15,095 nucleotides of DNA from an uncultured Clostridia bacterium. GTDB taxonomy: Bacteria > Bacillota > Clostridia > TANB77 > CAG-508. Positions 7,116-13,938 of this stretch are shown piece by piece (within the stretch, counting starts at the first letter, position 1; each line of letters starts with the position of its first letter). Location: assembly GCA_934122385.1 (NCBI GenBank), contig CAKOWP010000031.1:1-15095 (forward strand), in the 5' to 3' direction. Below the pieces are notes generated by a model. The model made no database searches and was not told where the DNA came from. It saw nothing but the letters and a program-made list of their open reading frames with translations. Both the position numbers and the translations under genes were made by a program.

Positions 7116-8066
7116 ATGGAAAAAAGTATAAGTAATAGCTGGATAAATTTTTATAATGAAAATATATTAAAAGGATTTCAAAACCTAAGTGAAAATCCAT
7201 TCACATTATTTACAACAATATTGGACATAGTCATAGTTTTATTTCTATTATATTGTTTTGTAAAGATGGTAAAAGGGTCTAGAGCGTGGCAATTAATAAA
7301 AGGAATAGCATTTCTAATAATTGCAACATGGCTTAGTGGATTATTAAATTTGAAAATATTAAACTCAATTTTAACAGGAATAATGAATTGGGGAGTAATA
7401 GCAATAATTGTAATATTCCAACCAGAGTTGAGAAGAGGGTTAGAACAATTAGGAACAAATAAATTTACAAAGTTTTTTGGGTTAGATAGTGATGTGGCAA
7501 CAAAAACAAAAGAAGATATTTATAAAGTTGTTATAGCAGCAACAGAACTTTCCAAAACTAAAACAGGAGCATTAATAGTACTAGAAAGAGATATAAATAT
7601 TCAAGATATAATTGCAACAGGAGTTCCAATGGATTCTGAGGTATCACCACAATTATTGGTAAACATATTTGTACCAAAAACACCATTGCATGATGGAGCA
7701 GTTGTTATAAGTAATAACAAAATTGCAGCAGCAGCGTGTGTTTTACCACTTGCAGACGACCCAGATATAGCAAAAGAATTAGGAACAAGACATAGAGCTG
7801 CAATAGGAATTTCAAAAGAATCTGACAGTATAGTAGTTGTTGTATCAGAAGAAACAGGCAAAATATCTGTAGCAAAAGATGGAACTTTAATTGCTGATGT
7901 TAGAGAAGATGTTTTGAAAAAAATCTTGATTAGTAATGTTGTTACAAAAAGATTTGCACAGAAAAAAACAGTAAAAAATAATAAATTCGAAAATATAAAA
8001 AAGAGATTCATCAGTAAATCAAAATCAGAAAATAAAGAAGAAACAAAAGAAAATGAAAACAAATAA
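7116..8066 (+). CDS. cdaA: CdaA membrane diadenylate cyclase
   Basis: This enzyme joins two ATP molecules to make c-di-AMP, which controls potassium uptake and wall homeostasis. The ATG at 7116 is chosen because AGAAGG sits just upstream; an in-frame ATG at 7056 has no such site. The 316-aa protein has an N-terminal region with about three membrane helices (roughly residues 30-50, 60-78 and 84-102), then the DAC domain. Active-site motifs are Asp193-Gly-Ala (LHDGAVV) and Arg225-His-Arg (GTRHRAAIG). A Lys-rich C-terminal tail (from about 285) is disordered-looking. In most Firmicutes cdaA is followed by cdaR and glmM. Here it is closed by a terminator, with a small membrane peptide gene ahead instead. 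Confidence 0.96.
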   Translation: MEKSISNSWINFYNENILKGFQNLSENPFTLFTTILDIVIVLFLLYCFVKMVKGSRAWQLIKGIAFLIIATWLSGLLNLKILNSILTGIMNWGVIAIIVIFQPELRRGLEQLGTNKFTKFFGLDSDVATKTKEDIYKVVIAATELSKTKTGALIVLERDINIQDIIATGVPMDSEVSPQLLVNIFVPKTPLHDGAVVISNNKIAAAACVLPLADDPDIAKELGTRHRAAIGISKESDSIVVVVSEETGKISVAKDGTLIADVREDVLKKILISNVVTKRFAQKKTVKNNKFENIKKRFISKSKSENKEETKENENK

Positions 8067-8067
8067 C

Positions 8068-8096
8068 AAAAGTCGCTTAAAAGGCGGCTTTTATAA
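8068..8096 (+). terminator. Rho-independent terminator after cdaA
   Basis: AAAAGTCGC (8068-8076) pairs with GCGGCTTTT (8084-8092) with one G-U pair, starting right after the stop codon, and leads into TTTTAT. Confidence 0.8.
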
Positions 8097-8224
8097 AATT
8101 TTAAAAGTGAAGAGTATGTGAAGGATGAACAATTATTACAAATTTATCTGTGTGCAGAAAAAATTTATGTTTTCCTCATTTCTTTAGACAAAATACATAT
8201 GTTGAGAAAGGAATATTACAAAAA

Positions 8225-8965
8225 ATGAGAAATATAAAATTAACAATAGAATATGACGGAAAAGATTTTAATGGATGGCAAAAACAACCAACAAAGTTGA
8301 ATATTCAAGGAACAATAGAACAGGCTATAAAAATAGTAACAGGTGAAGATGTGGACTTAATGGCATCAGGCAGAACAGATGCTGGAGTTCACGCATTTGG
8401 ACAAGTTGCAAACTTTAAAACAAATTCAAATATTCCAATTGAAAAAATGCCAATTGCCATAAACTCAAACTTAAAAAAATCAATAAGAATTATATCTGCA
8501 GAAGAAGTTGACGAGAGATTTCATAGTAGATTAACATGCAAACGTAAAACATATAGATATGTTATAAATAATTCTGAATTTTCTTCAGCAATATACAGAA
8601 ATATAGAAACTCACATACCACAAAAATTAGACGTAGAAAAAATGAAACAGGCAGCAAAATACTTTGAGGGAGAACACGACTTTAAAGCATTTAAGGCAAG
8701 CGGGACAAGCAGTAAAAGCAGTGTAAGAACAATTTATAAAGCAAGGGTTTATGAGATGCCAAATAACAGAATTTACATTGAATTAACAGGAAATGGATTT
8801 TTGTATAATATGGTTAGAATTATTGCTGGTACATTAGTTGATGTTGGAACAGGAAAAATACAGCCTGAATATATAGAAAAAATAATTGAGTCTAAAGACA
8901 GAAGCTTGGCTGGAAAAACATTGCAACCAAATGGGTTGTATCTATTAGAAGTAAATTATGAATAA
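8225..8965 (+). CDS. truA: tRNA pseudouridine(38-40) synthase TruA
   Basis: This 246-aa enzyme converts uridines 38-40 of the tRNA anticodon stem to pseudouridine. The ATG at 8225 follows an AAAGGA site; an in-frame ATG at 8150 would add 25 unrelated residues. The protein begins with the usual LTIEYDGKDFNGWQKQP (from residue 6). The catalytic aspartate is Asp52 in SGRTDAGVHAFGQV. Further family segments are FHSR-LTCKRKTYRY near residue 100, FEGEHDFKAFKASG near 145 and GFLYNMVRIIAGTLVDVG near 200. Length is normal. I see no clear promoter; the 130 bases upstream separate it from the cdaA terminator. Confidence 0.95.
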   Translation: MRNIKLTIEYDGKDFNGWQKQPTKLNIQGTIEQAIKIVTGEDVDLMASGRTDAGVHAFGQVANFKTNSNIPIEKMPIAINSNLKKSIRIISAEEVDERFHSRLTCKRKTYRYVINNSEFSSAIYRNIETHIPQKLDVEKMKQAAKYFEGEHDFKAFKASGTSSKSSVRTIYKARVYEMPNNRIYIELTGNGFLYNMVRIIAGTLVDVGTGKIQPEYIEKIIESKDRSLAGKTLQPNGLYLLEVNYE

Positions 8966-9042
8966 TAATTAAATTTGTATAAAATAGTAAAAAAGCAATT
9001 TTATTAATACAACATTTTCTTCAAAATTAAGATAAAAATATT

Positions 9043-9083
9043 AAAAGACTAGAACTAATAATTATAAAAAGTTCTGGTCTTTT
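9043..9083. terminator. Bidirectional terminator between truA and the XRE gene
   Basis: AAAAGACTAGAACT (9043-9056) pairs with AGTTCTGGTCTTTT (9070-9083), a 14-bp stem with one wobble pair. It has A runs on the left and T runs on the right, so it can act for both convergent genes. Its right end touches the stop codon of the minus-strand gene. Confidence 0.8.
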
Positions 9084-9318
9084 AATCGTCATCTAATTCG
9101 TCAAACAATGGGCTATCATAAAAGTCCTTTAGTTTTATATCAAGCCCCCTACATATTCTAAGTATAGTCAATGTTTTTGGATTTACAAATTTCTTGTTAA
9201 CAATTCCTTCAAGTGTTGATTGTGTAATTCCACATATTGTTGATAATTTGTTTATTGTAATATCTCTTTCATTGCAAAGTTCAACTATGCGATAGCTAAC
9301 AGCAGAAATTAAAGTCAT
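9082..9318 (-). CDS. Small XRE-family (HTH) transcriptional regulator
   Basis: A 78-aa DNA-binding protein made of almost nothing but one XRE/Cro-type helix-turn-helix. INKLSTICGITQSTLEGIVN (about residues 22-41) is the HTH, with GIT at the turn. NPKTLTILRICRGLDIKLKDFYDS is the conserved following helix pair. The C-terminus is acidic (FDELDDD). The start follows an AAGAAGGTG site. It is divergent from the large surface protein gene, with 128 bp between starts, so it could regulate that gene and itself. This small domain also occurs as an independent housekeeping regulator, so the link is inferred from position only. Confidence 0.88.
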   Translation of the reverse strand: MTLISAVSYRIVELCNERDITINKLSTICGITQSTLEGIVNKKFVNPKTLTILRICRGLDIKLKDFYDSPLFDELDDD

Positions 9319-9340
9319 TTTTTCACCTTCTTATAAAAAA

Positions 9341-9370
9341 AGTATAACAAAAAATTTGATATAAGATTAA
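9341..9370 (-). promoter_or_regulatory. Possible promoter of the XRE gene
   Basis: On the minus strand TATACT (9341-9346) lies 18 bp from TTAATC (9365-9370). The -10 is good, the -35 weak. Confidence 0.4.
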
Positions 9371-9373
9371 CTG

Positions 9374-9403
9374 TTGACAGGTGACAATAAAAAAAGTTAT
9401 ATA
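9374..9403 (+). promoter_or_regulatory. Predicted promoter of the large surface protein gene
   Basis: A consensus TTGACA (9374-9379) is followed at 18 bp by TATATA (9398-9403), overlapping TATAGT. ATAAAAAAAGT at 9387-9397 repeats 9333-9343 near the -10 of the divergent gene, a possible shared protein site. Confidence 0.55.
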
Positions 9404-9446
9404 GTAAAATATTTGAGAGAAATATAAAAAACAAAGGAGAAAGAGG

Positions 9447-11423
9447 ATGAAAAAATTTAAAATTACAAGAGAAATAAATGAAGAAAATGCTATAACATTA
9501 GTTGCTCTAACAGTAACAATTATTATTTTACTAATATTATCAGGAATAGCAATAGCAACATTAGGCGGAGAAAATGGTTTATTTGCAAGAGTAAAACAAG
9601 CAAAAAAGGCACATGTGCAATCAGAAATGCAAGAACAATTGACGCTAGCATTAAATGAATTACAGGTGGATAAAGAAGGAAAAGCGAGTTTAGATGATGT
9701 AACACAAGACTGGATAAATACAGTAATTTCAAGTGATTATAGTCCAACAATAAAAGAAGATGCATCATTAGACGGGAAAATGGTGGTAATGAATAAAAAT
9801 GACATTACAGGCAGGTTTATAGTAAACCAGAAGTTAGAAATAAGCAAAACAGAATTTGATATAAGTACATTAGAATTTGAGTATGAAACAGAAAAAATAG
9901 AAAATGGAAAAGTAAAAATACTTATAAAAATAACAGATAAAGTAAATGGACTTAAACGAGTAGATTATCCAGAAGCAAGTAAAGATTCAATAATAATGGA
10001 AAATAGAAAAATACCATTAGGAATAGATTATTATGTAGAATTAGGAAAAGAATATAAATTTGTAATAACAACTGGAGATGGAAATAAAACAGAAAAAACA
10101 ATAAAAATAGATGACTATTTTTATAATGTAACAAAAACATTAGCAGAAAATACAGTAATAGATAATAATGCAACAAAAGCAGCATATAACAAAACATATG
10201 AGGCAACAGTATCAACAGAAGGAAATTATGCAATAACAGGTATAACAGTAACAATGGGCGGACAAGCAGTAACAACATCTGGAAATAATGTAGTTGATAT
10301 AAATACAGGAAAAATAAAAATAGAGAAAGTTACAGGAAATATAGATATAAAAGTAACAACAAAAGAGATAAAAATACAATACACAGCAATAGCAGTAAGT
10401 AAAAGTAGTAGTGCAAATAATACAAGTTCAGAAAAAGAAAATTCAATAGAAAAGGGAACAACATTGTATATAAATTTAATAGCAACAGTAGAAGGCAATA
10501 GATGTACAGTATCTTTAAAATCAGATAATTCAAAATCAATACCATATCCAGTAACATCAAATGGAAAATATACATTTAAAGTAAGTGGAACATATAATGG
10601 AAAAACAATAAGTGAAGATAAGGAAGTAACAGTAAATCAATATATGTCAGTACAAGGAGTAGTACAATATGATGCAGGAAATTGGACACAAGCAGAAATA
10701 CAAGCATTACAAAGTAAGAATTTATATAATATAAATAAATCAAAAACAGCAAGTACTACAACTGGATTAGACTTTACATTTGGAGGATTTACATATGAAG
10801 GAGATACAGCGAACAAATCAGATATAGATAATGGAAATATAATTACAAGTAGAAACCAAAGTGTAACACCACAAAGTGGATGGGGAACACCAAAATATTC
10901 AGGATGGCAAATATTAGAAAGTAAAGAAGAAAATGGAAAAACATATGTAACAAAAATAACACATGCAGGAAGTCCAGAGAATTTTGTATATTATTGGAAT
11001 AAAAGTTATGATGCATATAGAGCAGAATATATATTGTCAGGAGGGCAAAGACATACAGGTTATAGTACATATCAACCAAGAGATTGGAGTATGTATAAAG
11101 ATAAAACTTTAGATAAAAATGGATATATAAGTGATGTACATGCAATAACATATGATGAGGCATATAAGATAACTAAAAGCAAAAATTCAACTACTGGAAC
11201 AAGAAATACAGGAGCATATTATTGGCTTGCCTCTACCTATTTATATCAAGGAAATGTTTATGTTTGGAGAGTATATAATGATGGGAAAATTCACTATGGT
11301 GAAATTGACGGAAAAACGCACTATTGCTGGGGAGTACGCCCCGTAGTTTCTATGACATCTGGAGTCTACATAAAGACAGGAACAGGAACAGAGGCAGATC
11401 CATATATATTGGGAAAAGATTAA
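9447..11423 (+). CDS. Large prepilin-like surface protein with a C-type-lectin-like variable tail
   Basis: This 658-aa protein starts after AAAGGAG (9433-9439). Its N-terminus is a class III prepilin signal: charged residues 1-14, then Ala15 before ITLVALTVTIIILLILSGIAI (16-36). The usual pilin glutamate is missing. A GGENGLF motif and a helix (45-75) follow. Residues 225-312 look like an Ig-like surface domain (TVTMGGQAV, VTGNIDIKV), and another beta domain lies at about 315-395. From about residue 400 the tail contains GWQILE, YYWLAS and GVRPVVS, ending in a GTGTEADPYI motif. This resembles the DUF6273/C-type-lectin-like tails of clostridial surface proteins. Codons 594-641 differ sharply in composition from the rest. 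Role is probably external binding; ligand unknown. An XRE regulator is divergent, and a hairpin terminator follows the stop. Confidence 0.85.
   Translation: MKKFKITREINEENAITLVALTVTIIILLILSGIAIATLGGENGLFARVKQAKKAHVQSEMQEQLTLALNELQVDKEGKASLDDVTQDWINTVISSDYSPTIKEDASLDGKMVVMNKNDITGRFIVNQKLEISKTEFDISTLEFEYETEKIENGKVKILIKITDKVNGLKRVDYPEASKDSIIMENRKIPLGIDYYVELGKEYKFVITTGDGNKTEKTIKIDDYFYNVTKTLAENTVIDNNATKAAYNKTYEATVSTEGNYAITGITVTMGGQAVTTSGNNVVDINTGKIKIEKVTGNIDIKVTTKEIKIQYTAIAVSKSSSANNTSSEKENSIEKGTTLYINLIATVEGNRCTVSLKSDNSKSIPYPVTSNGKYTFKVSGTYNGKTISEDKEVTVNQYMSVQGVVQYDAGNWTQAEIQALQSKNLYNINKSKTASTTTGLDFTFGGFTYEGDTANKSDIDNGNIITSRNQSVTPQSGWGTPKYSGWQILESKEENGKTYVTKITHAGSPENFVYYWNKSYDAYRAEYILSGGQRHTGYSTYQPRDWSMYKDKTLDKNGYISDVHAITYDEAYKITKSKNSTTGTRNTGAYYWLASTYLYQGNVYVWRVYNDGKIHYGEIDGKTHYCWGVRPVVSMTSGVYIKTGTGTEADPYILGKD
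11226..11369 (+). other. Codon-shifted C-terminal segment, candidate variable region
   Basis: Ten of these 48 codons end in C (gcc, acc, cac, gac, cac, tgc, cgc, ccc, gtc, tac), against one (agc) in the 49 codons just before. Val switches from almost only gta to a mix with gtt and gtc. NNT/NNC codons for Tyr, His, Asn, Asp, Cys, Ser and Thr dominate. The segment encodes residues 594-641, between YYW and IKTG, and includes GVRPVVS. A length near 144 bp at the C-terminus of a lectin-like fold fits a diversity-generating retroelement variable region, but no template repeat or reverse transcriptase is in view. Confidence 0.45.
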
Positions 11424-11430
11424 AAAAATA

Positions 11431-11481
11431 AATGTCGAATTTTGCGATGAAAAAATGTTGCAAAGTTCGGCATTTTGTTGT
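11431..11481 (+). terminator. Long hairpin terminator after the surface protein gene
   Basis: AATGTCGAATTTTGC (11431-11445) pairs with GCAAAGTTCGGCATT (11460-11474), a 15-bp stem with two wobble pairs, then TTGTTGT. The T tract is interrupted, so it may also serve as a structured element. Confidence 0.65.
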
Positions 11482-11611
11482 ATTATAAAGACACTTTAAT
11501 TTTATTCAAATCAATTAATTCAAAGATTTAAAATCAAAGAAAAATCCAAAATGAATTAAAAAAATACGAAAGTAGGTGATTAAAAAATACATATAAACTT
11601 ATAAATAAATG

Positions 11612-11640
11612 TTGACAAAAACAAAAATAAATATTATAAT
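11612..11640 (+). promoter_or_regulatory. Perfect consensus promoter directly before the nuclease gene
   Basis: TTGACA (11612-11617), exactly 17 bp, then TATAAT (11635-11640). The expected start near 11647 falls within or next to GAAGGAGATG, so the ribosome binding site would hardly be transcribed and a message from the ATG at 11648 would be nearly leaderless. Confidence 0.75.
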
Positions 11641-11760
11641 GAAGGAGATGAAATTAATATAGAAAAGTTTACATATAAAGAATATATAAAATACACACCA
11701 GTATTTGAAAAACTTTGGGAAATAATTGATGAAAATAATAATCAGAATTATTATGCTGAA
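11641..11760 (+). other. Coding-like 5' extension of the nuclease gene without a normal start
   Basis: GAAGGAG followed by ATG (11648) looks like a start site, but that frame stops at 11660 after four codons. The frame of the nuclease stays open through this stretch and encodes INIEKFTYKEYIKYTPVF and onward from 11653, a typical N-terminus for this family. One extra A in the AAA run at 11651-11653 would join the ATG to that frame. The sequence shows a one-base deletion, an assembly error, or use of a rare ATT start. Confidence 0.6.
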
Positions 11761-12705
11761 TTGCAAGAACCAAAAGCAAAATATGAAAGAATGAGTTCAA
11801 AAGCAAATATTCAGGAGAAAGAAATAAATCAAGAGCATGATAAAATATTTAGAACAATATTAGATAAAAAAGAAAATGCAGCTTTAATAATAAATAAAGC
11901 AATAAATGCAAAAATAGAAATAAAAGACATAGAAAAATATAAAAATAGTTTTGTAAATAAAGTATTTCAAAATAGAGAAGCAGATATAGTATACAAAATG
12001 AAAGACAAAAACATATTTTTCTTAATAGAACATCAAACGAAAATTGATTATTCAATGCCATTTAGAATATTAGAATATGAAGTAGCAATAATGAAAAGTG
12101 CAATTGATATGAATAAAATTAAAACTAAAAATTATAAACTACCATTAGTAATTTCAATAGTGTTATATACCGGAAATAGAAAATGGAATGCAGCAGAGTA
12201 TTTACAAAAAAGCCAAGAAACATTAAGAAATATAAAAGAAGATGTTGGAAAATATAATTTAATAGATGTTAATAATTTAACAGAAAAGGAATTACTAGAA
12301 GACGATACATTTATAACAAAAATGATGTTAATTGAAAAAAGTAAAAGCAAAGAAGAAATTATAGAAACATTAGAAAAAATAATAGAAAAAACAAAAGAAA
12401 ATGATAAGGATATTTTAATAAGAACAATAAAACTAATCTTAAAAGAAAAGATAGGAGAACAAGAAGTAGAAAGGTTAATAAATAAAATAGAAGGAGGTAA
12501 TAAAGAAATGTTAGCAGTACTTGATATGATAAGAAGAGAAAATCAGATGTATATTGATATGGGAAGAAAAGAAGGCAAAATACAAGGAATTAAAGAAATA
12601 GCTAAAAAATTATTAAGCAAAAATATATCAAAAGAAGAAATATCAGAGATTACAGGACTAGATGAGACCGAAATTGAGAGAATTGCAAGGAAAAACGAAA
12701 AATAG
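11761..12705 (+). CDS. Rpn/YhgA-like PD-(D/E)XK nuclease (recombination-promoting, transposase-like)
   Basis: From the first conventional start (TTG at 11761) the protein has 314 aa; an ATG at 11791 is another option, and the full family-length protein probably begins upstream near 11648. The nuclease core has HDKIFR (26-31), Asp75 in EADIVYK and the Glu90-His-Gln segment of FLIEHQTK, matching the PD-(D/E)XK pattern of Rpn proteins (transposase_31/YhgA-like). LVISIVLYTG (about 126-135) is another family block. The C-terminal half is Lys/Glu-rich helix, ending in a GRKEGKIQGIKEIAKKLL repeat and a small helix-turn-helix-like end (ISEITGLDETEIERI). E. coli Rpn proteins promote RecA-independent recombination in vivo; mobility of this copy is not shown. 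It is followed by a decayed relative. Confidence 0.85.
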   Translation: MQEPKAKYERMSSKANIQEKEINQEHDKIFRTILDKKENAALIINKAINAKIEIKDIEKYKNSFVNKVFQNREADIVYKMKDKNIFFLIEHQTKIDYSMPFRILEYEVAIMKSAIDMNKIKTKNYKLPLVISIVLYTGNRKWNAAEYLQKSQETLRNIKEDVGKYNLIDVNNLTEKELLEDDTFITKMMLIEKSKSKEEIIETLEKIIEKTKENDKDILIRTIKLILKEKIGEQEVERLINKIEGGNKEMLAVLDMIRRENQMYIDMGRKEGKIQGIKEIAKKLLSKNISKEEISEITGLDETEIERIARKNEK

Positions 12706-12797
12706 CAGTTTAACAAGTAATATACCAACAAAAATAAGGAATTTGGATAAATATAAAGACCAAAGCAAATTATCATTAATAGATGGAGGACCATGTG

Positions 12798-12914
12798 ATG
12801 ACTTATGCTGAAGCAGCAAAATTACCTAACGGCCTTCGGTCTACTGGCGGTGGGGTAAAAATATGGGAATTATTTTGGCAGAGAAAGAAAATAAAGAAAT
12901 CAAAAAGGCAATGA
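12798..12914 (+). CDS. Possible 38-aa ORF over a GC-rich island
   Basis: A GGAGG site (12785-12789) lies 8 bases before the ATG at 12798. The peptide begins MTYAEAAKLPNGLRSTGGG and then turns Lys-rich, ending at 12914, overlapping the nuclease remnant in another frame. I do not recognise it. The bases at 12828-12855 are about 68% G+C, in contrast with the AT-rich surroundings. It may be a real mini-gene, the start of a broken gene, or chance. Confidence 0.3.
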   Translation: MTYAEAAKLPNGLRSTGGGVKIWELFWQRKKIKKSKRQ

Positions 12915-13188
12915 ACACACTGGACTATATAAGTGCAGACCCAAAGGAAAGAGAAAGGCATAATTCAATAATAATGGCAGAATATAATAGACTAACAAGT
13001 GAGCATAATTTTTTTGAAGCCGGAAAAGAAGAACGGAATTCAAAAAGGAAGATATGAACGGAGAAATTAAAGGTAAAAAAGAAAAAAGTATTGAAATAGC
13101 AAAAGAAATGTTAAAAGAAAGAATGTCAATAGATAAAATAATGAAATTTACAGGATTAACAAAAGAAGAAATAGAAAAAATAAAATAA
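12863..13188 (+). pseudogene. Frameshifted C-terminal remnant of a PD-(D/E)XK nuclease-family transposase
   Basis: Three reading frames together give a normal family C-terminus. The first (12863-13057) has MGIILAEKENKEIKKAMNTL and ISADPKERERHNS and runs to the FEAGKEE repeat zone. The second keeps GIQKGRYE near 13035-13058. The third, from about 13060 to a stop at 13186-13188, encodes GEIKGKKEKSIEIAKEMLKE and then FTGLTKEEIEKIK. This pattern (Lys/Glu helices, GxxxG repeats, closing TGLTKEEIEKI) matches the tail of PDDEXK_2/Rpn-type proteins and parallels the end of the intact gene upstream. The catalytic N-terminal half is missing, so it is dead as a nuclease. Confidence 0.7.
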
Positions 13189-13328
13189 TATAAATATACA
13201 AATAATAAAATAACAAAAAGTAACCAAAACCAACAAAAAGCATAAAATATAGTAAAAAGGATTTACAGAATCAACATTTTTTAAACTTTACAATTAACAA
13301 AAGAGTTAACGCGAAAGGAGAAAAAGAG

Positions 13329-13895
13329 ATGAACACTTTACTAATATTTTTTGCATTACCAATAGCAGTAATAATAATATCAATAGCACTACAAAAAATC
13401 TTCAAATGTCCATTTTTAGTAGCAGGAATAATATTTGCAATATTTTTAATAGTAACATTTGTTGTAGGAAACCTAAACCTATTAATAGCAACAATAGCAT
13501 ACACAATACTAGCATTTATAACAGCAGTGCTAACAAACATAATTTGTAGAATACTTAGAGAACTAGATAGGAGAGAGGGAGAAAGAGAATCATGTAGCTG
13601 TAACAGAAGAAACAGAAACTCAAACAATAACAACAATGAAACACAATTATTATCAATAACAGGAAATTGCTCAAACAATGATAATGGAAACTTATTAACA
13701 ATAAGCAGCAATGGATGCAATGGAGTAGAAAATGACTTATTAACAATTAACACAGGCAGATCATCAAACAATAACGGAGGTTCATGTAGCTGCAATACAT
13801 CAAATGATTCAATAGCTGTTAGAGCAAATGTATTTCCAAATAACAATACAAATGGAAGAACAGGAAGCTTTTGTGGATGTTTTAGAAGAAGGTAG
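13329..13895 (+). CDS. DUF2651-like membrane protein with an Asn/Cys-rich repeat tail
   Basis: 188 aa, starting after AAAGGAG (13314-13320). Residues 1-75 hold three hydrophobic helices (about 3-21, 28-47, 50-74) with phrases such as FALPIAVIIISIALQKI and AYTILAFITA, resembling the DUF2651 (YbeF-like) family of Bacillus. After a charged joint (RELDRREGERE) comes a tail unusual for that family. It has CSC at 89-91, an Asn run, three 15-residue repeats (LLSI at 107, LLTI at 122, LLTI at 137), CSC at 153-155, CGC at 182-184 and a closing RRR. The tail looks disordered or beta-solenoid-like and may bind metal through its cysteines. Topology is uncertain. It is followed by its own terminator. No function is known for DUF2651. 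Confidence 0.72.
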   Translation: MNTLLIFFALPIAVIIISIALQKIFKCPFLVAGIIFAIFLIVTFVVGNLNLLIATIAYTILAFITAVLTNIICRILRELDRREGERESCSCNRRNRNSNNNNNETQLLSITGNCSNNDNGNLLTISSNGCNGVENDLLTINTGRSSNNNGGSCSCNTSNDSIAVRANVFPNNNTNGRTGSFCGCFRRR

Positions 13896-13900
13896 AAAAT

Positions 13901-13938
13901 GGAATTTTGCAATAAAAATTTGCAAAGTTCCTTTTTTT
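13901..13938 (+). terminator. Rho-independent terminator after the DUF2651-like gene
   Basis: GGAATTTTGCA (13901-13911) pairs with TGCAAAGTTCC (13921-13931) with one wobble pair, then TTTTTTT. The GAATTTTGC/GCAAAGTTC core is the same as in the hairpin at 11431-11474. Confidence 0.85.

Noticed and set aside
11475..11611. Possible small gene or RNA between the surface protein and nuclease genes
   Set aside because: An AGTAGGTG site at about 11570-11578 has no start codon after it; no conserved RNA structure seen.
13189..13328. Possible promoter TTTACA...TACAAT and GTTAA hairpin before the DUF2651-like gene
   Set aside because: Spacing of 21 bp is too long and the hairpin is tiny in very AT-rich DNA.
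13271..13912. 213-codon minus-strand frame opposite the DUF2651-like gene
   Set aside because: The plus-strand gene has RBS, membrane domain and terminator; the opposite frame has none of these.
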